In this document: one piece after another, positions 16,471 to 24,841 of the stretch
How the letters are laid out: the number at the start of each line of letters is the position of its first letter
Numbering within the stretch: position 1 is the stretch's first letter
DNA from: DASRHT01 sp035293765
GTDB lineage: Bacteria > Chloroflexota > Ktedonobacteria > Ktedonobacterales > Ktedonobacteraceae
NCBI GenBank assembly: GCA_035293765.1
Contig: DATGMF010000056.1
Coordinates: 124,001 to 188,000, forward strand
Direction of reading: 5' to 3'
DNA: 64,000 nucleotides
Notes under the pieces: model-generated
Databases searched by the model: none
Told to the model about the DNA's origin: nothing
Seen by the model: only the letters and a program-made list of their open reading frames with translations
Program-made: the position numbers and the translations under genes

Positions 16471-16866
16471 ATGGCAAGCTTGAATCATCCCAGCAATTTG
16501 AAATACAGCAAAACAGATGAATGGGTCAGGGTTGAGGGCGATGAGGTCGTGATTGGCATTACCGACTATGCACAGGATCAACTTGGCGATATTGTCTACA
16601 TTGAACTGCCGTGGGATGGCAGCCAGGAGGTCGCCTCCGAGGCAAAATTTGGCGACATCGAATCGGTCAAGGCCACCTCTGAGCTTATTTCTCCTATCAG
16701 CGGCCAGGTTGTCAAAGTGAACGAAGAGCTAAAGGAACGCCCCGAACTGATCAACGATAACCCTTATGATCAAGGATGGATGCTTGTAATCAAGCCTTCC
16801 AGTCGCGCAGAGCTTGATCAACTGATGAATGCCGAAGAATATGTCAAGTATATCCAGGGACGCTAA
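16471..16866 (+). CDS. gcvH: Glycine cleavage system H protein
   Basis: Lipoyl carrier of the glycine cleavage complex, 131 residues. The lipoylation site is Lys67 in ESVKATSE; TDEWVR near the start and the GWMLVIKPS C-terminal part fit the family. ATG 16471 follows GGGAG. It shuttles aminomethyl groups from GcvPA/GcvPB to GcvT. Separated from gcvT by 292 bp of repeats and from gcvPA by a long hairpin, so the operon is unusually loose. Confidence 0.97.
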   Translation: MASLNHPSNLKYSKTDEWVRVEGDEVVIGITDYAQDQLGDIVYIELPWDGSQEVASEAKFGDIESVKATSELISPISGQVVKVNEELKERPELINDNPYDQGWMLVIKPSSRAELDQLMNAEEYVKYIQGR

Positions 16867-16898
16867 CCTGCGGTATAATTAAAGAAACTCCAACGCCC

Positions 16899-16959
16899 CA
16901 AAGTAGCATGTTTCTCTGAATCTGTAGCGCAGGCAATGCTGGAGAAGCATGCTACTTTG
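16899..16959. other. Long stem-loop between gcvH and gcvPA
   Basis: CAAAGTAGCATGTTTCTC (16899-16916) pairs with GAGAAGCATGCTACTTTG (16942-16959), 17 of 18 positions, around a 25-base loop. There is no T-run. It could be an attenuator, an RNA-processing site or a decayed mobile-element end. A TATAAT occurs just upstream at 16873. Confidence 0.55.
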
Positions 16960-17056
16960 CAGTACCATAACATCCATCATAGCTCCCCCTGTGTGCCAGT
17001 GCCCAGATAAAGCAATGTATTTCCGGGGAGCTTCCAACCACCGAGGGGGGTTCGAT

Positions 17057-18409
17057 ATGAGCTACATACCCAATACAGCGGAAGAGCAGCAGGCGATGCT
17101 GGAGCATATGGGCCTCAGCTCCATCGAGGATTTGCTGACGCCGGTACCGGAGAATGTGCGTCTGCGTCGTCCGCTCGATCTGCCGCCCGCGCTACCAGAG
17201 CCAGAGTTGAAGCGCCTTCTAAGCGGGATGGCGGCGCAAAACAAAAATTTAGACTCGACCATCTCTTTCCTGGGAGCTGGCACGTACGATCATGCAATCC
17301 CCAGCGTCGTGCCACACCTGCAGCGTCGTTCGGAATTTGTGACCTCGTACACGCCCTATCAGCCGGAAGTGAGCCAGGGTATGCTACAGGCGATTTACGA
17401 ATTTCAGACGATGGTTTGCCAGGTGACGGGACTGGATATCGCCAACGCCTCGCTCTACGATGGCTCGACGGCGCTGGTCGAGGCGGTTCTGCTGGCTCTC
17501 GGTCCCGGTGGGCGGGGTGAGGTGGTCATATCGGCTGCCGTCGATCCCCAATATCGCCGCGTGCTGCAAACCTACGCCTTCTCGCGCGGCTTCACCGTCA
17601 AAGAAGTACCAGCGCAGAACGGCGTCACCTCGCTGGAGGCGCTTGACGCCGCCATCGGCCCCACTACCGCCGCCGTGGTGATCCAGCAGCCGAACTTCTT
17701 TGGCTGCGTCGAAGATGTACGCGCCATCGAGCCGGTTGTCCACAAAGGGAAGGCGCTTTTTGTCACGACCATTACCGAACCCGCCTCCCTGGGCATCCTC
17801 GCCCCTCCTGGCGCCTATGGAGCCGATATCGCCGTGGGCGAGATGATGAGCTTCGGCAATACGATGAGCTACGGAGCGCCGGCGCTCGGCTTTATGGCGG
17901 CAAAGCAAAAGTTTATGCGCCTCCTGCCCGGAAGACTCGTCGGGCAGACGGTTGAGGAGGGAGGAAAGCAGCAGACGGGCTATGTCCTGACCTTGCAGAC
18001 GCGCGAGCAACACATTCGTCGCGAGCGTGCAACCTCTAATATCTGTACCAATCAATCCTTGCTGGCGGTGGGTGCTACAATCTTCCTCGCGGCCCTGGGC
18101 AAGCAGGGATTTCGCGAAATGAGCGAGCTCTGTCTGCAAAAAGCTCATTACGCCTTCCGTCAGATTACCGCTATTCCAGGCTTTAGCGCCACGTTCAGCT
18201 CTCCCTTCTTCGATGAGTTTGTGATTAAGCTGCCCATTGCCGCCGATAAACTGGAGCAGCACCTGACGAAGGTGGATATCATTGGAGGCTATCCATTGGG
18301 CGGAAGCTATCCAGGGATGGACGATCATATGCTTTTCTGCGTCACAGAGACGCGCACAAAAGAAGATATTGACCGGCTGGTCGCAGCATTGAAAGAGGTG
18401 CAGGCATGA
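17057..18409 (+). CDS. gcvPA: Glycine dehydrogenase (decarboxylating) subunit 1
   Basis: N-terminal half of the PLP-dependent P protein in the two-subunit form; 450 residues. MSYIPNTAEEQQAMLEHMG at the start, then YTPYQPEVSQG, NASLYDGSTA and the GFMAAKQKFMRLLPGRLVG segment are typical. ATG 17057 follows GAGGGGGG; the frame is open back to 16949 but the added residues do not fit. It overlaps gcvPB by 4 bp (ATGA), as expected for obligate partners. Confidence 0.96.
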   Translation: MSYIPNTAEEQQAMLEHMGLSSIEDLLTPVPENVRLRRPLDLPPALPEPELKRLLSGMAAQNKNLDSTISFLGAGTYDHAIPSVVPHLQRRSEFVTSYTPYQPEVSQGMLQAIYEFQTMVCQVTGLDIANASLYDGSTALVEAVLLALGPGGRGEVVISAAVDPQYRRVLQTYAFSRGFTVKEVPAQNGVTSLEALDAAIGPTTAAVVIQQPNFFGCVEDVRAIEPVVHKGKALFVTTITEPASLGILAPPGAYGADIAVGEMMSFGNTMSYGAPALGFMAAKQKFMRLLPGRLVGQTVEEGGKQQTGYVLTLQTREQHIRRERATSNICTNQSLLAVGATIFLAALGKQGFREMSELCLQKAHYAFRQITAIPGFSATFSSPFFDEFVIKLPIAADKLEQHLTKVDIIGGYPLGGSYPGMDDHMLFCVTETRTKEDIDRLVAALKEVQA

Positions 18410-19890
18410 GCGTCGAAAGCTTGATTTTTGAGAAGGGAGCCCCTGGTCGCCGGGCAGCGACGATGGCAAGTATGGATGTTCCCACGGAATCGCCTGAGAG
18501 CATGATCCCTGCCCATCTCTTGCGCGAGCAGCCAGCTCCTCTGCCCGAGGTCAGCGAGATAGAAGTGGTGCGCCACTATACGCACCTCTCGCAGCGTAAC
18601 TTCGGCGTTGACACAGGGTTCTATCCGCTTGGCTCCTGCACGATGAAGTATAATCCCAAAATCAACGAGGATATGGCCGCTTTGCCCGGCTTCGCGCGCA
18701 TCCATCCTTTGCAGTCGGAAGAGACGGTGCAGGGAGCCATTCAATTGATCTATGAGCTTGAACAATACCTGGCAGAAATCGCAGGTATGGCCCGCGTAAC
18801 GCTGCAACCTTCCGCCGGCGCGCATGGTGAGCTGACCGGGCTGATGTTGATCAAAGCCTATCATCGCAGCCGCAACGAAGGCCATCGCAATCTCGTCCTG
18901 ATCCCCGATAACGCGCACGGCACCAACCCCGCCAGCGCGACCCTGGCCGATTATAAAGCCGTGGAGGTCAAAACCGATCCGCAGACTGGCGGCATCGAAA
19001 TGGAGCACCTGCAAGTGCTGCTGGAGGCGAACGGCCCGAATATCGCGGCAATTATGATGACCAACCCCAATACGCTGGGCCTGTTCGACGGCAACATTCT
19101 GGAAATAGCCCGCATGGTACACAAAGTCGGCGGCCAGCTCTATTACGACGGTGCCAACGCCAACGCAGTGCTGGGCATTACGCGTCCAGGTGATATGGGC
19201 TTTGACGTGGTGCATTTTAACCTGCATAAGACGTGCAGCACTCCCCACGGAGGCGGCGGTCCGGGCGCAGGTCCCATCGGGGTAAAAGAGCATCTGGTCT
19301 CATTTTTGCCCGGCCCATTGCCTGCGAAAAATGAGCATGGCTACTATTGGCAGAAGCCCGACCCCCAATCAATCGGCAAAGTGCGCGCCAATATGGGCAA
19401 CTTCGGCGTGCTGGTACGCGCCTATACTTACATCCGTACCTATGGTCCCGATGGCCTGCGCCACGTCGCCGAGAGCGCCATTCTCAATGCGAACTATCTC
19501 AAGTACGAGCTGGAGTCCGATTACGAGATCGCTTATCCACCGACCTGCCAGCACGAGTTTGTGGTGACAGCGCAGCGCCAGAAAGAGGAATACGGGGTCG
19601 CGGCTCTGGATATTGCCAAGCGCCTGCTTGACTTCGGCATGTACGCGCCAACCATCTACTTCCCGCTAATCGTCCACGAAGCCATGATGATCGAGCCGAC
19701 CGAGACGGAGACGCGCGAGACGCTGGACTACTTTGTGAGCGTGATGCGCCAGATCGCTGAAGAAGCGCGCACCAACCCTGAGATCGTCAAGACCGCCCCC
19801 CACACCACCGTTATCGGTCGTCTTGACCAGGCGTTGGCCGCCCGCAAACCAAACTTGCGCTGGACGCCGGGGCAGGAAGTGACGCATTGA
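18406..19890 (+). CDS. gcvPB: Glycine dehydrogenase (decarboxylating) subunit 2
   Basis: C-terminal half of the P protein, 494 residues; carries the PLP Schiff-base Lys in NLHKTCSTPHGGGGPG. It decarboxylates glycine and passes the aminomethyl group to GcvH. Other family segments: FYPLGSCTMKYNPKINE, SAGAHGELTGL, HGTNPASA and NMGNFGVLVRAYTYIR. Translation is coupled to gcvPA. A terminator-like hairpin follows 6 bp after the stop. Confidence 0.97.
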   Translation: MSVESLIFEKGAPGRRAATMASMDVPTESPESMIPAHLLREQPAPLPEVSEIEVVRHYTHLSQRNFGVDTGFYPLGSCTMKYNPKINEDMAALPGFARIHPLQSEETVQGAIQLIYELEQYLAEIAGMARVTLQPSAGAHGELTGLMLIKAYHRSRNEGHRNLVLIPDNAHGTNPASATLADYKAVEVKTDPQTGGIEMEHLQVLLEANGPNIAAIMMTNPNTLGLFDGNILEIARMVHKVGGQLYYDGANANAVLGITRPGDMGFDVVHFNLHKTCSTPHGGGGPGAGPIGVKEHLVSFLPGPLPAKNEHGYYWQKPDPQSIGKVRANMGNFGVLVRAYTYIRTYGPDGLRHVAESAILNANYLKYELESDYEIAYPPTCQHEFVVTAQRQKEEYGVAALDIAKRLLDFGMYAPTIYFPLIVHEAMMIEPTETETRETLDYFVSVMRQIAEEARTNPEIVKTAPHTTVIGRLDQALAARKPNLRWTPGQEVTH

Positions 19891-19896
19891 TTTCTA

Positions 19897-19940
19897 AAAA
19901 CGTATAGCAGATATATGATACCTATCTGCTATACGTTTTA
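19897..19940. terminator. Rho-independent terminator after gcvPB
   Basis: Perfect 17-bp stem AAAACGTATAGCAGATA (19897-19913) and TATCTGCTATACGTTTT (19923-19939), 9-base loop, T-run on the + strand and a mirrored A-run, so it can work in both directions. Confidence 0.85.
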
Positions 19941-20127
19941 TGAGGATCTGCACTTACTGCTCAAGCAGAAGGAGACGGCTCTACACCCATTCCATTTCTC
20001 TCCAGCCATGCCTACTGTAACTATTGTGATGAAGTGAATGATTCATGCGTATTCTACTATACATGAGAATCAAAATATTAAAATCGAAATACTAGGAGCA
20101 GGCTGTTACTAAACAGGAGAAACACCT

Positions 20128-20688
20128 ATGTTCCCATTCTCATCAAAAGAACCAGACAGAGAGCAAGCAGAAAGAGAGCGGCTTGTTGCTCAAAAAGGGC
20201 TTGGAGCCCTTCAAAAAACCTATGCGCGAAATCATGAGTCCATAGTGCGTCCCATTGTGTGGTTTGGCCTGGGGGTAGTTTTTTTTCCATTTGGGTGTCT
20301 CGTGTTTTGGAGAGGGCTGCAAGAACATGATAGCTTGGGGATTGTCGGTCTTCTCACCATACTTACATCTCTCGGACTATTATGGGCGGGATTCTACTTT
20401 CTACGCTCGCTCAGGAAAAAAAATCGTCTTCTGCAAAAGCAGCCGGATGCCATTTTCCTCTATGAACATGAATTGGTCAGCCATCAATGGCGAGAAGCAG
20501 GGAAGAACACCTGGAAGCGCGAGTTGTATGTGCTTCGATGGAATGAGGTGCAGTCTCTTCAATCTCAGACCACTCATAACCAGGGATACAGCGAGTTCTC
20601 ATTCTGGATCAAGACCAGATATGGCGACAAGGTCGATCTCAGTCTTGGGAAAGAAGAACTCGCTAAATACCTTGAACAGCGCATTTGA
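20128..20688 (+). CDS. Small two-segment membrane protein, PH-like soluble part
   Basis: A 186-residue protein I cannot name. A charged N-terminus (1-35) is followed by two hydrophobic segments (IVRPIVWFGLGVVFFPFGCL and LGIVGLLTILTSLGLLWAGF) and a soluble C-terminal half with AIFLYEHELVSHQW...LRWNEVQSLQ, the pattern of bacterial PH-like modules. The two minus-strand genes at 26327 and 27387 share this layout (membrane hairpin, IRWDAV or IPWELI, short beta strands), so they may be distant paralogues. ATG 20128 follows AGGAG. Its end converges on the rlmA-like gene. Confidence 0.7.
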   Translation: MFPFSSKEPDREQAERERLVAQKGLGALQKTYARNHESIVRPIVWFGLGVVFFPFGCLVFWRGLQEHDSLGIVGLLTILTSLGLLWAGFYFLRSLRKKNRLLQKQPDAIFLYEHELVSHQWREAGKNTWKRELYVLRWNEVQSLQSQTTHNQGYSEFSFWIKTRYGDKVDLSLGKEELAKYLEQRI

Positions 20689-20723
20689 GATACATACAGC
20701 TTGTTTCGATTTGATATATCTGG

Positions 20724-21602
20724 CTACTTAACAGAATTGTAGGTAGGGCCGGTTAGTTTTTTCTGTAACAACAAACAACTAAACTCCACCTGCGTTCGCA
20801 TCTCCGTCTCCTCCGCCATATTCCGCTTCGTTTCTTCGGTCAGATGCCAGTAATTGGGCGTCATCATCACGGTCAGAGCAATTTCCGCTCCGGTCAAATG
20901 TATCTCGTAGGCAAGCGGGATGGTCGTGATAAGCTCAAACTGGGGTGCAAACTGCTCGATGATATGCTGCTGCTTATCCTGCTCAATGCTCAAAAGGTGG
21001 AGTGCGGAGCGCAATTGTAGCAGGTGTGTGGGACCAGGAATGACCACCACCAGCAATCCGCCAGGCGCCAGTACGCGAGCATACTCCTGGGCATTTCTCG
21101 GGGCGAAAATGTTTAAGAGCGCCTGAAACGTATCATCAGCGAAAACCAACCGCTCTTTGAGATTGGTGACTACGAAAAGCGTTTCCCGGTAGCGTTTCGC
21201 TGCCATGCGGATCGCGTCCTTCGAGATATCCACGCCAACGCAGCAGCTTTGTATGGATAGCTGTCTGCTCGTCAGATATTGGTGCAAACGACCCAGATAG
21301 TAGCCCTCGCCACAGCCTGCATCCAGGATATTGACCGGTGAAGGGGTGTTATGGATGTGGCTGGCGACGAGTTCATTCAGCGTATCGGAGAGGGGACGAT
21401 AATGATCGCGCTCAAGAAAGTCACGCCGCGCCTGCAACATTGCTTTGCTATCGCCGGGCAGCCTTTTGAGTAAAAGGTTAACATAACCCTCCCGCGCCAT
21501 ATCAAAGCTGTGTCGGTTAGCGCATTTGAGCGTTTGATCGCTTTCGGCAAGTGCTACGTGACAGACGGGACAGGTTAATAGATGTGTATAGAGGATGTTC
21601 AT
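20724..21602 (-). CDS. rlmA: RlmA-type 23S rRNA (guanine-N1)-methyltransferase
   Basis: SAM-dependent methyltransferase of 292 residues resembling RlmA(I)/(II), which methylate G745 or G748 of 23S rRNA. An N-terminal zinc site (Cys11, Cys14, Cys27, His31; CPVC...CANRH) and the SFDMAREGYVNLL segment are diagnostic. The SAM motif is ILDAGCGEGYYLGRL. The FAPRNAQEYARVLAPGGLLVVV segment matches the family. It is transcribed toward the 20128 gene; upstream lies a repeat-filled 438-bp gap. Confidence 0.88.
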   Translation of the reverse strand: MNILYTHLLTCPVCHVALAESDQTLKCANRHSFDMAREGYVNLLLKRLPGDSKAMLQARRDFLERDHYRPLSDTLNELVASHIHNTPSPVNILDAGCGEGYYLGRLHQYLTSRQLSIQSCCVGVDISKDAIRMAAKRYRETLFVVTNLKERLVFADDTFQALLNIFAPRNAQEYARVLAPGGLLVVVIPGPTHLLQLRSALHLLSIEQDKQQHIIEQFAPQFELITTIPLAYEIHLTGAEIALTVMMTPNYWHLTEETKRNMAEETEMRTQVEFSCLLLQKKLTGPTYNSVK

Positions 21603-21705
21603 GTTCTGATTGCTGTTGGATAACGCATAATATGGCTCCTCTTTTCAATTCGTCTGTCCAGAATACACCGCTTTGAGGAAATGATCAATATCCCCTTCTC
21701 GAACG

Positions 21706-21937
21706 CTTCGTAGGGACCCGCTTGAGCGCGTCCGATTTATCGCCTGTGCTTCCTCTTTTTCCCATGTAACCACCAACGTCATAACTTCCCAATAAGATGG
21801 TGTTGTTACAAAATGTGACTTGTTAGATTCGAGAAAGGCGAGTTGATCACGCTTTCTCATTTCGTCGTTGGAGCTACATTGGAACTGGGGCGAGGATTGG
21901 CGGTAAACCGGACGCGCTCAAGCGGGTTCCTACGAAG
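21706..21937. repeat. 232-bp element bounded by 39-bp inverted repeats (family C)
   Basis: Left arm 21706-21744 begins CTTCGTAGGGACCCGCTTGA; right arm 21899-21937 is its reverse complement at 36 of 39 positions. The 154-bp interior has no convincing gene; a 71-codon minus-strand frame (21645-21860) runs across the left arm and I do not accept it. A related single arm is at 27187-27230. The rest of the 438-bp gap (21603-22040) shows nothing else. Confidence 0.65.
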
Positions 21938-22040
21938 TCCCTTTGTCAGGGGAGAAGGGGCCATACCATTCCACCTCCTGTTGTGTTAGAATGAACAAAA
22001 ATTAGAATACATCATTGCACCAAAGAATGGGGAAATAGGC

Positions 22041-23309
22041 ATGGAGTACGCAGTCCTCGGTGGGGGAGCATTGGGGCTGATGGCGGCTTATCGGCTGGCG
22101 CAGGCCGGTCAGTCGGTGATGGTGTTTGAGCAGGAGCAGGTGGCGGGCGGGCTGGCGGCAGGCTTTCAAATCGACGCTGTCTGGCTGGAAAAATTCTATC
22201 ATCACCTCTTCCGCACGGATAAGACGGCGATCAGCGTCATAGAAGAGTTGGGGCTGGGCGAGTGGCTGGAATGGCTGCGACCCCGCACGGTGAGCCTGAT
22301 CGGAGGCGAGATTCACCAACTGGACTCGCCGCTTTCCCTCCTGCGCTTCAAGCCCTGGCGGATCGACGAGCGTCTGCGCGTGGCGGCGGTGGCAGCTTTT
22401 CTCAAATTCAGTGGACCCGGCCCGATGGAGGGGAAGACCGCCGATCCCTGGCTGCGCCGCTGGATGGGCAAACGTCCCTACGAGATGCTCTTTGAGCCCT
22501 TGTTCATCGGAAAGTTTGGCGCGCTCTATGATCAAATTGCCCTGCCCTGGTTCTGGGCTCGCTTCCATGATCGTACCACGCAGCTCGGATATCTGCGCGG
22601 CGGCTTTCAGCTCGTCTACGAACGACTGGTAGAGCGCATCCGCCAGCAGGGAAGCAAGGTTCTGCTTGGCACCCGTGTAGAGCAGGTGGAACAGATCGAT
22701 GGACGCTGGAACGTCAGGACCGGCCAGGGAACGTGGGAGTTTGACCGCGTGCTCTCGACGCTGCCGACGCGCCTCACCTGCCGACTCGTTCCCGCGCTCC
22801 CGGACGACTACCGCGCAAAATATGACTGGGGTCAGGCGTATGGCGCGCACTGCCTGATCCTCTCGCTGGACCGCAAGCTGACCGAGAGCTGCTACTGGAT
22901 CAACATTTGCGATAGTGGCTACCCCTTTATGGCTATGGTCGAGCATACAAACCTTCGCGCGCCCGCCGAATATGGTGGGCGGCACCTGGTGTACTTCGGC
23001 AACTATCGCGCAATGAACGATCCTCTCTTTACTATGAGTAAGGAAGAGGTCATCACGCAATTCGTGCCGCACATTCAGCGCATCGTGCCCACGTTTCAGC
23101 CTGCCTGGATTCAGGAGAGCTGGCTTTTTCACGCGCCTTTTGCCCAGCCGATTGTGACAACTGAGTATAGCCAGCATATTCCTCCCCTACGCACGCCTCT
23201 CGACGGGCTCTGGCTGGCGAATATGTTTCAGGTCTATCCGCACGACCGTGGGCAAAACTACTCGCTGGAGCTTGCCGATAGGGTAGTGAAGCAGATGTTG
23301 CAATCGTGA
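22041..23309 (+). CDS. FAD-dependent oxidoreductase (amine oxidase family)
   Basis: A 422-residue flavoprotein. The dinucleotide-binding fold is at the N-terminus (GGGALGLMAAYRLAQAG, acidic end at VFEQ), followed by the GGLAAGF motif of amine-oxidase/protoporphyrinogen-oxidase-like enzymes; the C-terminal FAD segment is LWLANMFQVYPHDRGQNYS. FYHHLFRTD and FEPLFIGKFG resemble NAD(P)/FAD proteins found in glycan and isoprenoid gene clusters, but the substrate cannot be assigned. No membrane segment is seen. It stands alone between a repeat region and tRNA-Pro. Confidence 0.8.
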   Translation: MEYAVLGGGALGLMAAYRLAQAGQSVMVFEQEQVAGGLAAGFQIDAVWLEKFYHHLFRTDKTAISVIEELGLGEWLEWLRPRTVSLIGGEIHQLDSPLSLLRFKPWRIDERLRVAAVAAFLKFSGPGPMEGKTADPWLRRWMGKRPYEMLFEPLFIGKFGALYDQIALPWFWARFHDRTTQLGYLRGGFQLVYERLVERIRQQGSKVLLGTRVEQVEQIDGRWNVRTGQGTWEFDRVLSTLPTRLTCRLVPALPDDYRAKYDWGQAYGAHCLILSLDRKLTESCYWINICDSGYPFMAMVEHTNLRAPAEYGGRHLVYFGNYRAMNDPLFTMSKEEVITQFVPHIQRIVPTFQPAWIQESWLFHAPFAQPIVTTEYSQHIPPLRTPLDGLWLANMFQVYPHDRGQNYSLELADRVVKQMLQS

Positions 23310-23365
23310 AGGTTGCCGATGTTCAAGCTTAGTAGACGAATTTGGGCAAATGCGCAAACTGGCTA

Positions 23366-23395
23366 TTGTCAAAAATCTAGAAGTTATGCTATACT
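23366..23395 (+). promoter_or_regulatory. Promoter for tRNA-Pro
   Basis: TTGTCA (23366-23371), 18 bp, TATACT (23390-23395) with an extended TG. The tRNA starts 93 bp downstream, so the precursor has a long leader with a CGCC/GGCG stem near 23414. Confidence 0.65.
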
Positions 23396-23488
23396 AGGCA
23401 TGAGCAGAGTAAACGCCTGGAACTGGTGGAAAGGCGAAGCTCGGTTCAGCGGATAAGTGCAGCGGGTAGGCTTGCATGATAATCAGAC

Positions 23489-23565
23489 CGGGGTGTAGCG
23501 CAGTCGGCTAGCGCGCAGCGTTCGGGACGCTGAGGTCGGAGGTTCAAGTCCTCTCACCCCGACCA
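23489..23565 (+). tRNA. tRNA-Pro (CGG anticodon)
   Basis: A 77-nt cloverleaf: acceptor CGGGGTG/CACCCCG, D stem GCGC/GCGC, anticodon stem CAGCG/CGCTG with loop TTCGGGA (anticodon CGG, G37), T stem GGAGG/CCTCT with TTCAAGT, discriminator A, and CCA encoded in the DNA. It reads CCG codons. Confidence 0.95.
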
Positions 23566-23969
23566 GGATCACACATACTCCCTGTTCCAGGGTCCAGAGT
23601 GCGTTCCGCTTACGGACGACGAAAAGTGTGTGTCACATCTCTACTAGCAGGTACGAAGGAGTTTTTACAGATGCAAGGGTATCAGATCCACGCCGCAGCT
23701 TTAGCAGGCTGTCGTCTGATCATACCACGCACGGCCTATAGTACGTCGGAGATACCAGATCTGCCGAGTACTCTATGGGCGATGGATGGTACCCCCTTCG
23801 CAGTACCTGGCTCACCTGGACATGCAGGATACCTCCATTCTTATCCACCTGGTCGTTGCAGGCGCGGTAGAGGCTGAAGCGGCGAGTCGAGTCCTCCGCA
23901 ATGCTTCAGTTATCGTCCTCGCTGTCTGCGACTGTTATCGGCTCTGACAGAGAGGAAGGTAAATTATTC
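23566..23969. other. 404-bp gap with short unassigned frames
   Basis: Between tRNA-Pro and the HNH gene I see no recognisable product. One frame (23671-23877, behind a weak ribosome site) starts M-Q-G-Y-Q-I-H-A-A-A; another, offset by one base, is open from about 23786 to 23948. Their abutment could mean a frameshifted gene remnant, but neither matches a family I know. Confidence 0.3.
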
Positions 23970-24503
23970 ATGCCTGTTCTAGTGTTGAACTCCTCCCTAC
24001 AGCCTCTCTCGGTCATCCCGGAGCGCCGTCTCATCGTTCTGCTTTCCAAGCGGAAAGTGACCTTTCTCGATGAGAAGGTACGCGAGTTGATCGAGGAAAG
24101 TATCCGGGCGCGTCGCCTTGAGTTAGAGCGGCCCGTGATTGTGCAGTTGCTGGCTAATGTCCGCGTGCCCCGTGTTGCCCTGCAACCGACGCGGTCGAAT
24201 ATCCTGCTGCGCGATGACGAAACCTGCCAGTATTGTGGCAAGCGGAGCCGCGATCTTACCCTTGATCACATCATTCCGCGCTCGCGCGGGGGCCAGAGCA
24301 CCTGGGAAAATCTCGTGGCCTCGTGCAAAGTGTGCAATGGGAAGAAAGGGAATCGCCTGCTGAAAGAGGTGAATATGCGCCTGCTACGCCAGCCGCGCCC
24401 GCTCTCTCAGGAATACGCGGGGCTCTTCCTGCTGCGCTACCCCAAGCTGCGCGAAGCCTACGAAGAGTTCATGATGAGCGCGCAGGGCGGCCTCAGCGCG
24501 TAG
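23970..24503 (+). CDS. HNH endonuclease
   Basis: A 177-residue HNH nuclease of the widespread bacterial type. The N-terminal ~80 residues (MPVLVLNSSLQPLSVIPERR...) form the conserved leader module; the HNH core is CQYCG...LTLDHIIPRSRGG...WENLVASCKVCN...KGNRL, with four Cys for zinc, the Asp-His pair and the later Asn. It may act in DNA repair or be a housekeeping nicking enzyme; the exact role is unknown. ATG 23970 has GAGGAAGG about 10 bases upstream. No restriction partner is nearby. Confidence 0.88.
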   Translation: MPVLVLNSSLQPLSVIPERRLIVLLSKRKVTFLDEKVRELIEESIRARRLELERPVIVQLLANVRVPRVALQPTRSNILLRDDETCQYCGKRSRDLTLDHIIPRSRGGQSTWENLVASCKVCNGKKGNRLLKEVNMRLLRQPRPLSQEYAGLFLLRYPKLREAYEEFMMSAQGGLSA

Positions 24504-24604
24504 GGGCGAGGCTAGCCCCCACCCTGCTAGCGATATCGCCAGGGCGACCGCGAGGGCTAACCCCCGCCCTGCCTGATTGATGGGGATATGCCTGCCATAT
24601 CCCC
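24503..24604. repeat. GC-rich repeat and terminator-like hairpin after the HNH gene
   Basis: Family B-like GC blocks (AGGGCGACCGCGAGGGCTAA) followed by a perfect hairpin GGGGATATG (24582-24590), CCTGC, CATATCCCC (24596-24604) with no T-run. Part of a 338-bp gap that also holds the next promoter. Confidence 0.5.
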
Positions 24605-24711
24605 AGGGTGCATCTACAAAGCCTTGCGATACGTACCAGACTTGTCTGAAAGGGGATACGCTATCAGCAAAACTGTATGATCGCTCCTGTGGTTCGGGAA
24701 AGGTTTGCAGG

Positions 24712-24740
24712 TTGACATGTTCCTCATCTATATATATGCT
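24712..24740 (+). promoter_or_regulatory. Promoter for the GH57 gene
   Basis: Perfect TTGACA (24712-24717), 17 bp, TATGCT (24735-24740), about 100 bp before ATG 24842. Confidence 0.65.
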
Positions 24741-24841
24741 CTGGAGTAAATAGTTCTGCTTTATTGTTTTACTAGATGTAAGGTTTGACTCCGTTCTGGT
24801 ACACGGTGCTGTTTTTACTGTATACCGGCGAGGATAGACAC

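Noticed and set aside
18325..19293. Long minus-strand frame opposite gcvPA/gcvPB
   Set aside because: Pure antisense of the glycine dehydrogenase genes; no motif on the minus strand.
21645..21860. 71-codon minus-strand frame
   Set aside because: Its C-terminal part is the left arm of the family C inverted repeat and it matches no family; no good ribosome site was seen.
22002..23177. Long minus-strand frame opposite the FAD oxidoreductase
   Set aside because: A mirror of a GC-rich coding region; only the plus strand encodes recognisable motifs.
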